NCBI GenBank assembly: GCA_030734395.1
Contig: JAUZTG010000019.1
Coordinates: 1-64,000 of the forward strand
Source: Sarocladium kiliense
Taxonomy: Eukaryota > Ascomycota > Sordariomycetes > Hypocreales > Sarocladiaceae
Direction of reading: 5' to 3'
Length of the DNA: 64,000 nt
Below, one piece after another: positions 55,479-64,000 of the stretch (position 1 is the stretch's first letter; each line of letters starts with the position of its first letter). The translations under genes were made by a program, and so were the position numbers. Under the pieces are notes generated by a model, which saw only the letters and a program-made list of their open reading frames with translations, made no database searches and had not been told where the DNA came from.

Positions 55479-57033
55479 GAAGCATAGATCACAAGGGCGC
55501 AGCCCGGATCTTCACTTCTGTTGAATCTTCTTTGGCTTTGATGATGATTAACACTCTGGGTTGAGTGACTTTCTTATTCCTTCAGGCCGATGGCAGCCTG
55601 CCCCCAACTAGGGGATTTCCTTTGCATGTGGATATTGTATAATTGTAATTTCTGTATCTAGTTTGCCATTGTCAAAATATCGAGGCAACTGTTTCTTCAC
55701 CATCTTCATCTCCATGCTTGATTATGTGCGCCTTATAATGCCCTGTTCTAGCAACTGGGCCACGACAGAAGCTTAGATTCTGGGAGCCTGCCAGAAAGCG
55801 ATAATTCGGTATGGCGTCTGTGCGTCGTGTAAACACATAGTGGCCAAGAGTAAGGAGTACCGATAACAGTTCCATGGTTCCAGTTTGACTCGCATCAGTG
55901 AGCTACTCGACGTTTTCCAGAGCCGGTAAATTAGTAAGGGCATTCCCGAGGGAGCTGCTAAAAGTGCTAGGAACAGGCGATCGAAGTAACTGCTCATTGT
56001 AATGAAGGTAATTGCGATGGTGGGCTCATTTATATCCCTTCTTCTCCTCGACCCAAATTTAATACCAGCGAGTCTCATCTTCCAAGTCCCCCCATGCGCT
56101 CGCCTCCTCAAGGGTATCTATCGATGGTGAGGCCCGGGTTCCAGCCTTGATCGCATCCCTTATCATCAGCCTCACCTACGCGAAGCACCTTGAAGGCCAA
56201 TGGTTATTAACTATCCTTGCTAACACTAGGATCTCGCACTAACGGAGGCTTGCTTCCTTCCTACTAAGCAAGACGTCCGAAGAATTGATATAAACTTTAA
56301 CGTTCTGAAAGTCCAAATGCAAGTTAGCCTCGACGGGGGCTTCCGGGATCACATTCTTGTCAAGCATTAAGAGGGCATACCCTCGTTAGGCCCTGTTCCC
56401 ACCTCTAGCTAATGTCCACCGACACTCATAGATCATATTCGACGAATTGAGCGGGACCATCATCTTTAGAGGAGTGAGCAGGAGAGGTGGGAGAGTAGCG
56501 GGGGCAGAAGTGGCCGAGTAGGATAGTGAGTAAGATAGTTAGTAGAAAATTAAGTAAATTGTTAAGTAGAATAGTAGCAGAATAGTAAGTAGAATAGTAA
56601 GTAGAATAGTAGCAGAATAGTAGCAGAATAGTAAGTAGAATAGTAGCAGAATAGTAAGTAGATATTCAGTAGAATAGCAAGCATAGTACACCCCCAAGAT
56701 GGGCATGTTGAATTTCCCTTAGTCCTTGAAACTGGGCAATGCTGCTTTAAGCTGAGCAGCTAGGGATGAGGCAGAGTGAGCCTCTCGTGAACTCACCTGA
56801 GCGAGTGCGACTTCTGGTCCATGGATCATCCAATAAGGAATCAAAAGGGAGGTCCATTCCTAACGACGCGGCCAAAGCCGATATTCACTTATTGTTGACG
56901 ACATGTATTTCCCGCCAACCGGCTCCGGCAGACCACCAAGCGTCTCACTGGCCTCGGAGATGCTCGACGTCGTGCGTCTGCTCAGCCGTCTTAACCCGCA
57001 TCTTCCGTGCTTGAGACCTCTCGCGGAGCAGGA
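55479..57033. other. Gene-poor stretch after the cysteine-rich gene
   Basis: 1.55 kb holding the 3' flank of the cysteine-rich gene, about 900 bases of sequence I cannot assign, and the minisatellite at 56561-56662. One 42-codon frame on the minus strand (56367-56239) is open with plausible composition, but too short to support. Confidence 0.45.
56561..56662. repeat. A/G-rich minisatellite, interleaved 11- and 12-bp units
   Basis: About nine head-to-tail units of two kinds, agtaagtagaat (12 bases) and agtagcagaat (11 bases), in irregular order. Degenerate copies extend it on both sides, from about 56518 (gtaggatagtgagtaag) to 56690 (cagtagaatagcaagc). Confidence 0.9.
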
Positions 57034-58436
57034 TCAATCTGCACTGTGCGCTATTCCGCCTATACTGACGTCGTCGTCGTCTTCGTGCTCTTCGGTAGAT
57101 GTCGCTGTGCCGTTTGGTACGTCGCCGCTTCCCCGGGCCGCCACGACAGCATTCGCATCCGCGATGAAGCGGTCGCGATAGCTCTTCGCCAGATCCCTCG
57201 CATTCCTGAATGCAGTCACGCCTTCGACGAACTGCCGGCGGTTGGATGTCAAGAGCCAGCTGCTGACCGGAGTCATGTGGTACCGCGGCCGCCCTCCGTC
57301 GACAGTAGGCGCGGTTATGTGGTGGGCGAATATCCTCAGTTGACCGCTTAAATACGTTGCAGTAAAGGTGTATGGTTTGCCGTCGTACTCTGGCTGGTCT
57401 TTGCTGTAGTTCTGCAGGCTGTGCATGGCACGGCAGCTAAGTGCGCCTCCGTAGCGGACTTGCCGCTCCAAGACACTGCTGGCGCCGTCGACTCCTTTGA
57501 CTTCTAGGATGAAATTTGGGATAATGGGCCTGCTGCGCGTAGTGGATGGGATGATGTGAGTTTCGAGCTCATCGCTAACAGCTCGGTTCAGCTCCTTGGG
57601 GATTGCGCCATAGTAGACGTCAGGCTTGTCTGCGGCGATGGTCCCATCGGTGAGTTCCTCGAGGTTTCCGAACAACACGTTCCTCGCGCATTCGTCAGTG
57701 ATTGGGCCCAGAATCACCGGGACAATGTGATATACTGCGTCGGCTTCGCTCTCAGCCAATGCGTCATTTTGGCAGAAAGCCTTAAAGTCCGTAGCCGAAA
57801 TATCGGACAAGGAGATCGAGGCATGCGGTGCAACTAGTGCGTCTAAAAGCTCGTCGACGTCTAGCGGTTCCGCGTCGGTCCAACCATACACATCGTGATC
57901 TGTGAGATGCTGGCCAAAGTTTCGGTCATAAGGAGTGAGATTTTGCATCTTATATGAAGTTACTAACTCGTCGCTGGCGCGTGAGCTAGGCGGTTCGTCT
58001 GTCGGAGGCTCAGTAGAATCCCGCACGATGGAGCTCGACACTGGACGGGCGCACTACATTCAGTCGTCAGATATCTCTGCCTCACGGTTATCAGCATACT
58101 TACTCCTATGACATTGAAGAGGTCCGGTCCCCCGGCTCTGGCAAACCTCTCGATACTCTCAGCGTTGCTGGGTGGTGGCGGCGAGGATTCGCGGAGAGCG
58201 AGTTGGGCGCGGCGGTCGAGTTCTCTCAAAGACAAGGGCGTGAATACTATTCTGGAAAGTCTGTCCCAGTACTCTGGAGGATATTCAAAAGATGCCCAAT
58301 CATCCAAGTTGCGTTGCTCTTCAGTCCTGTGTCGCTTCAATGAAGAAGATCCTCTGGAGTTGGTGCCTGATAGAGACGGCGATCGCTTGCGACTGGTGGC
58401 AACACTGCGGCTCGGTGAAGCGGGATTCGAGTTCAT
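57034..58436 (-). CDS. DUF7924-like protein (possible PD-(D/E)XK nuclease fold), 450 aa
   Basis: Exons 58436-58104 and 58053-57034, intron 50 bases (donor GTAAGT, acceptor AATGTAG), phase 0, giving FNVIGCARPVSSS. The N terminus is basic and disordered (SRKRSPSLSG, LKRHRTEEQ), possibly a nuclear signal, followed by WASFEYPPEYWDRLSRI. The conserved C-terminal half reads PNFILEVKG, then VLERQVRYGGALSCRAMHSLQNY, YDGKPYTFTATYLSGQLRIFAHH and YHMTPVSSWLLTSNRRQFVEGVTAFRNARDLAK. From memory this is the fungal domain called DUF7924; the EVKG strand after an upstream acid resembles the ExK of PD-(D/E)XK nucleases, but that is inference. Such genes are often multicopy and variable in fungal accessory regions. 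Ends in an acidic EEHEDDDDVS tail. Confidence 0.75.
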
Positions 58437-59161
58437 GGTGAGTGTACAGTTCGAAATTGGATGGCAATTGTTGCTTGCTGTGGGTGATGCGGGTGAATGA
58501 CTTCATCTTGACCAGGGTTGGGAGACTTCAATAGATACACCCAAAAGCACAAAGGATTTTGAACTCCGAACGTAGCCAATCCAAGGGAGGGCCAGTGCCT
58601 CAATTAGGGAAACACATAGGCCATGCGCTATTTACAGCCTTTTCTTTTGAGTCGAAGCCACGTGTTGGAGGAGAGATATAAGGCTGGCCTCAAAGACCCA
58701 ACTTTGATCCGTGCTGTGTTCAATGAGTTCCAAAGGCGCCACGCGATTTGACTGCGAACCGCGATTGGGGACTTGAGAGCGAATGTCTACCTCTCCAATT
58801 GCTCCGAACTAGGAGCTGGCTGATACTACTATTCAAAGCAAGAAGTAAATACGTAGGAAAGGGTACATAAGCCTAAGAAGCTGCTCTCTGCACCGCATCT
58901 TGATTTATACTCTTCTTTTTTCTTTTTTTCAGTGATGAAAGCTGGCAGCTTCTGGTGGAGAAAGTTATACACTGCAGGGCGGCGTATAGGAACCAAGTAG
59001 ATAGCATGATATCAGGTCTCACAGCACCTCGTAGCTCGATCGGTGTTGCCACAAGGATGTTGGGGGCGATACTTCAAGCGGTGATCTGAGTTCATGTCAA
59101 ATGGTCGTTGCACTCGTGTATCTTGCTTAATAATATCGTTGGTATCATGGCAAATAAACGC
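58437..59161. other. Intergenic region
   Basis: About 725 bases with the promoter of the DUF7924-like gene and the 3' flank of the next gene. A T-rich run (ctcttcttttttctttttttc) lies near 58910-58930. No ORF supported. Confidence 0.45.
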
Positions 59162-60310
59162 TCAATCCTCTGGGTCGAACTTCACCACGGGTTCCTTCTT
59201 CGTCACCAGTTGTGCCCTCTCTGTGATTTTCTTGCTCCAAGGCAAGTAGACATCTTTCTTCCAGCTGTTCAGGTACACGGACGCGTTTCTCAACCGACAG
59301 AGACCCTGCATTGAGTTGATATCTCCGATGATGATCGGCTCGTCTAGAGCAAACTGAACCAGGACCAAGTCAGTCACGGCTTAGGTTATTGATTCGGAAA
59401 GAGATCGGGTACTTACAGCTTCATCTCCGGTGTCAATGATGAAGGTGAGGTGGAACCTGCCGCTTGCACGGACCTCGATGACTGGCACGGGCGGACAAGC
59501 CTCAATCTCACCGCCTCGTGCCATGATGCTGCGGATGTGCTCTCTCCACATCGTGGCCCAGCCACAGATCCTCCTCTTAGACTGCTCATCATTCACCATG
59601 TCGTCTAGTCCCGTCTTTTGGAAGAAGACGACCACATTGCGCGAGGTAATTTGCGTCGGAGCCTCCATAGCACAGCTGGGCACCGGACCGGAGTCGCCTC
59701 CGCAGAAGTAGAACTTATTGACCACTGATCGGATCTGTCTAAGTACTCCCGACGCAAAGGTCTCGTCTGACTCTAATCGGGGCATGTAATTCGCTGCAGG
59801 ATCAAGCTCACAGCCTTGCTGAAGTTGTAATCTTGACAGCTCGTTGGCAAGCTGCACATGCGACGACTCGTTCTCCACAAGCTCGTTGTACAGGCGCCAT
59901 GAGGTGCGAGGTAGAATGGTTAGTGGATTAACAACCGACTTGAACCGAATCGGCGTCGTTGCTGAAGACAGAGTCGCTTCTGTCGAGGTAGAGTTGCGTG
60001 GCTCACTTGTAGGCTCGTCCTTGATGACTGGAGCTACTAAACAAGAGCAGACGGTGATGTCGGAAGTGGCATGGCGAGGACAGCGCGGTCCTCTACCTGA
60101 AGACCGGCTTTGTGTGGACTCAGATGCTCGTCTCGATGAACCATCGAAAGCATATCTGTTGTTAAAGCTGCTAGCTTCAGCTGTGTGGCTGCTTGCTTGC
60201 GGGAGAGGCTCTGATGGTGCTGGCGAGGGTGGGTTTGAGCGCGCTGCCTCTGGCGCTACATTGGCATTTTTGCCTTGACACATTGAGTGGGAAAGGGAGT
60301 TGTTGGCCAT
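59162..60310 (-). CDS. Unrecognised protein, 361 aa
   Basis: Exons 60310-59417 and 59353-59162; intron 63 bases (donor GTAAGT, acceptor GGTTCAG), phase 0, joining TGDEAV-side sequence as GDEAFALDEPIIIGDINSM. Residues 1-115 are Ser/Pro/Ala-rich and likely disordered, with a CPRHATSDITVCSC stretch holding three cysteines and a histidine. Residues about 120-361 look folded: PRTSWRLYNELVENES, a helix-rich part, FFQKTGLDDMVNDEQSKRRICGWATMWREH, then beta-like VIEVRASGRFHLTFIIDTGDEA and NASVYLNSWKKDVYLPWSKKI. I do not recognise a family. It sits upstream of the DUF7924-like gene on the same strand with similar split architecture (disordered N-half, globular C-half). No signal peptide or membrane segment. 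Confidence 0.65.
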
Positions 60311-62415
60311 CCACAAAGGGATGATGTTAAAAATCGAGCGAGACCTCAGAGGAGGAAAAACGGTGAACGTAAATGACTATCTTCTGTTTGTGAGGAGTGA
60401 AGCTTGGTGGGCACGGAGCCGTCGATGGTCAGAGCCAGGCGTGGAATGGATGCAAGGATGGGTCCGCAACTCGATATTAGTGCTTCGTCTGTTCTTCCGC
60501 TATAAGATGTGGCCCATATAAGTCTAATCTGCCAGCCCTGCAATGAGGGGGAACTACCCGAGCGGCAGGGTCCGTGGAGGAGGGATGGGGGCGGGCGTAC
60601 GCGGGCGCCAGTCCGAGACAGCGCCGGACAAGGCATGCCAGGTGGTTTTAGAGAGCAGTGTGATTGCAATGGGAAGTTTGGAAACCATAGAAGTCAAGTG
60701 TACCGAGAGTCAGTGCTGCCGTGGCTTACAATGGTCTGAGGTGGCGCCTGGAAGCAACTCGGTTCCCATGGCTATTGGCTGGATGGCTGTGATCGATCTG
60801 GGTCTTGAAGATCATGGCGGCGCGTGTTATTGTCTAGGCAGGGCTGGGCAGGGCAGAAACACTCATACATCCGTATACACGTGTGAATCGCCATGCCTCG
60901 CATGTCCTGTTCCCCCCGCGTGAGCTGATGATGATCAGGTCTCAGGGAAGCCAGAGACAGGACCGGCAGACCACCGAGATCACTCACTCGGTCATTCACC
61001 CTGCTGGCGAATCTTCAAAAGTCCGGCGTATCTTACCTTTTTGGGGTGTGATATGGGCATTTTGCCATGACTTTGCCCACTGGGTGAAGTCAGACCGTCC
61101 CGGCAATTCTCGATCCCGATTCTGCATGTCTGAGACAAGCATCGACCCTGCTCCCTGCACCACCTCTGCCGCGGTACAGGACGTGGGCTTGAAGCTTTGG
61201 CCGAACACAGGTAACAAGCGCGCCCGCTCTTGGTGTGAGTCTGAACAATAAGTGAAAACCCTAGTGCCCAGAGTATGGCTTTTTGCTGATCCCAGGCCGT
61301 CTATTCGACATGCAGGGTTCTGCAGATCGTGGAGCCTCGCCCTAAGATGGTCGGCGGCCTAAAGGCGAAGACATGCCCGAGACATCCAACCCTTACCACG
61401 CATGGTTGAGAGCTGACAAGGGTGGCACGCTTCCCGATCGCTTTGCCCTTTCCGGAATGGGTTGAGGGGATTTGCAGCGTGGCTCCTGAGCTCATCATCA
61501 TCAGCGGCTTCGGCCCATCGCGCGGTGGTGGTGGTGACGAGGAAGTAAAGAGCCCTGGGCACTGATCATAATATTGACGCCACCTCAAGCCCATGACAAT
61601 GAAATGATTCAACTGGAGCGCATGCTCGCTCGCTCTGCATGTCTTGGGTACGCTGGAAAGTCTCCTGCAGCACAGTGGCAGCGAGCGGTCCAGCGTCCGA
61701 AATATATCGCGCTGCTCACCCACGGACAGAGAGAAGAAAATAAGCAGAGGTCTAGTGCTATGCATGCACGGAGCACTTCTCTTGCACACTGGAGACAGCT
61801 GAAGTCATCTCCCTCATCCTTTGCCGAGAATAAGTAAAGCCCTGACTGTACCCTGCTGGGACACACTGGCAACCCCCCCCCCCCCTCCCCCCACCTGGCA
61901 ACTGCAAGACATTTCTACTTGACGTGAGAACAAGGGACCATATAATGCAAACGGAGACAAGAGAAGGAAATCATACGACAATCACGCCTGCAGCGCCGAC
62001 GGGGCCGAAAAGCTGCCCGTTATTCTTCGGGAGCCCGAAACTTTTCGGATGCAAGTTGCATGGGGCTCGGTGTCCGCTCCGCCGCCTTCGATGACAGGTC
62101 CCCCACTGCCGAAACTGGCCCCAATTCTCTTCCGCCGCGTGGTATTGCGATGGGTTTGACCACTGGGCAGGATCGTCGATGAGGCACATGGGATTTGCAA
62201 TGCAATGTGGACGTGAGCCTCCGGTGGATGGGACGTTGTTGTCTCTTTTCCCGCATTTCACAGGATGCGGCGTAGGGTATTACAACAGGAATGCCTGGAC
62301 ACTAGGAAACTCCTATTACTTTCTATCAGTGTTACTATTCTACTCGCTATCTTGCTCATACGGTGCTTACTATCTTAGTATTTGATATCATCAACATTCT
62401 ACTTGTTATTTTAGT
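60311..62415. other. Gene-poor stretch near the right end
   Basis: 2.1 kb without a supportable gene. It contains an almost pure C tract at 61873-61893 and, around 62320-62410, sequence whose reverse complement (aagatagcgagtagaatagtaac) resembles the 56.5-kb minisatellite. Frames are short and without coding bias. Confidence 0.4.
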
Positions 62416-63594
62416 CACTCCCTGATCATCTTAAATGGAGCCAGAAAGGTTCGCAAATTCTCCAAGCTCTCGACACTAGATGGAAAAGCAGGATGGATCA
62501 CTGACGGCCCCGGGCATGCTGATGTCACCATGGTGGTCTTCGAGCCTGCTATCCCTGAGATCAAGGACAGGTTGTTGAACCGTGGTCCTCGATGAGGCCC
62601 AGACAATCATGAATAAAGAGGCAGCATGCAATCAAATGCTATGCTCTCGGCCTTTCGCCGGATTCTATGAGTGACTGGAGCTCTCATGTTGACTATATTG
62701 AAGGACTACCTGTCGCCACTGTAGCTTGGGTTGCGCCCTACGGGTCTCGTTGGGCTGAAAGTGACTAGCTGAGCTCTGGACTAGTATCCGGGCTTCTTCA
62801 GAGACGACTGCCCTGATGAAGCAGAAGAGCAACTTCCGAGGTGTCACAGATTCGACATTCGACACATGGGGTCTCCCACCCACGCTTAATCGACTAGGTC
62901 GTGGACACCAGGGAAGCCCCAGGGAAGCCAGAGTTCTCAATGCAATGAAGGAGATCTTTGGGACGCACCGGCTCAGGAGATGAACCATCCATCCTGGCCT
63001 GTTCCGCGCGGTAGGGAAGCAGCTGAATTAGGGAATCGCCCTCGACTCTCAGGTAGTGCGGCCAATCCTGGCGGGCTGCAACCCTGCCACGATCGTCCTT
63101 CGGGAGCTTGAGTGTCTCCTTAACTCAACTCTCGCGAGGATAGTATTCGTGGGGTCCAAACCGCTCGCCAAGAAGCTCTATACGGAGCCTGAAGACCACG
63201 GCATCCCAAATGTCCGTGCAGACAACGGGAAGTTCGAGCGTGAGTCGGGAAATGCGCTCTAGCTAAACTTTGGGGTGGTTCGTGTTGGCACATTCATCTT
63301 TCACGACCCACGGAATAAAGCCCTTCTCGACGCAAAGGACTCATATTCTTCAACTTACCTGAGGCCAACAACGAAGTGATCACGAGGCTTCGCAAGTCCA
63401 ATCAGAGCCGGAGCGAGGAAGCCAAGAAGAAGCAGAAAGCCAAGGCACAGAAGGATCCCGCGAAGCGTCCTTGGATTAGTACAGCAGACCTCCGCAAGAT
63501 GCCCGAGACAGAGACAACTGGCGGGCTGTCCCTCGCCTCTGCACTCAGCAAGGACGAGCCTGATATGCCGGATCCGCTTACAAGAAGGCCTTGA
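62416..63594 (+). pseudogene. Decayed coding fragments, unidentified
   Basis: Three stretches read like protein but are separated by stops and frame changes: 62416-62595 (NGARKVRKFSKLSTLDGKAG onward, open 60 codons to a stop), 63056-63262 (LARIVFVGSKPLAKKLYTEP onward) and 63376-63594 (TRLRKSNQSRSEEAKKKQK onward, stop at the end), with a possible piece GVVRVGTFIFHDPRNKALL near 63270-63330 in another frame. None begins with a good start, and no splice sites join them. I read this as one or more inactivated genes, but family and number are unknown. Confidence 0.3.
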
Positions 63595-63687
63595 TGAGGT
63601 GGCGTCCGACTTAGCGGCCCTCGATGATCCCTCTGCTCGAGCTCCTCAACCTCTATGTACATGATCGGACTGACCGTGCTCTAGTCT

Positions 63688-64000
63688 ATGTCGATTCTGT
63701 GGACTTGGTCAATCGGAGACTTGATCCTTGCTCATGACCTTCAACTCATTAGCTTAGGGATACTCGACGGAGTCCCGGCCCTTGCCCGATGCCCCACATA
63801 TCGCCGGCCGCCGGCGATTGCAATCAGATGCCGAAGTTTCCTCGGCAGCGGACTTGGTCTGACGTTAGAGATAGAGGTCACAGTATTCTCAGATCCAGGC
63901 CCTGTCTCAGCCAATGCGACGGCATTGGCGCAGGTTGACGACAACCGAGAGCATCTGGATATTGGCGATGAAGACCTGCTTTATCTGAGACGAGACTACT
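63688..64000 (+). CDS. Partial ORF running off the right edge
   Basis: From an ATG at 63688 the frame is open for at least 104 codons to the end of the window. It begins MSILWTWSIGDLILAHDLQL and continues through RSFLGSGLGLTLEIEVTVFS and DDNREHLDIGDEDLLYLRRDY-like sequence; the last part (ANATALAQVDDNREHLDIGDED) has coding-like composition. The product is not recognised. It may be a real gene or another fragment of the decayed region next to it. Confidence 0.3.
   Translation, partial: MSILWTWSIGDLILAHDLQLISLGILDGVPALARCPTYRRPPAIAIRCRSFLGSGLGLTLEIEVTVFSDPGPVSANATALAQVDDNREHLDIGDEDLLYLRRDY

Noticed and set aside
56239..56367. 42-codon minus-strand ORF starting with ATG
   Set aside because: Protein-like composition but very short, isolated and without recognisable motif.
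61873..61893. Run of 13 C, one T and 6 C
   Set aside because: A simple homopolymer tract, possibly with assembly uncertainty; no function suggested.

Overview
The window comes from a filamentous ascomycete (Pezizomycotina; a Dothideomycete is my guess from overall style, not proven). Support: genes are split by short introns with GTAAGT/GTACGT-type donors and CAG/TAG acceptors, leaders are pyrimidine-rich, and the gene set is fungal (ApsA/Num1 cortical anchor, fungal Sec2, IMP-specific 5'-nucleotidase ISN1, Sed5, an adenylate-forming reductase). I support 19 protein genes, one intron-containing tRNA gene, one ORF running off the right edge and several repeats. Spliced models were built by hand and checked for reading-frame continuity; no expression data or database search was available.

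Layout. 0.6-5.1 kb: ankyrin protein, arrestin-related trafficking adaptor with a PPxY motif, and GNA1 (UDP-GlcNAc/chitin precursor synthesis). 5.4-9.9 kb: a three-gene oxidoreductase block (KduD-like SDR, zinc polyol dehydrogenase, aldo-keto reductase); the divergent SDR/polyol dehydrogenase promoter carries a perfect inverted pair of CreA-type sites. 10.6-32.1 kb: housekeeping trafficking and cytoskeleton genes: Sed5, a 2,351-residue disordered protein, the Sec2 Rab exchange factor and ApsA/Num1. 34.4-39.1 kb: splicing factor CWC24, ISN1, a small coiled-coil protein and tRNA-Ala. 39.7-45.7 kb: a GT8 glycosyltransferase, a second aldo-keto reductase and, divergent from it, an A-T-R adenylate-forming reductase, which together look like a small specialised-metabolism locus.

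From 45.7 kb to the right end the character changes to long gene-poor stretches, A/G-rich minisatellite sequence and decayed ORFs. In this part sits the most striking gene, a single-exon 5.6-kb ORF (49848-55478) for a secreted cysteine-rich protein. It has a signal peptide, a tandem array of 12 very short Cys repeats and then a long series of EGF/TIL-like Cys modules, several in the last third carrying internal dibasic (Kex2-like) sites. It is followed by a DUF7924-type protein and another gene I do not recognise.

The best candidates for something undescribed are the cysteine-rich secreted protein and the A-T-R/AKR/GT8 locus. Function is inferred from sequence only in both cases.
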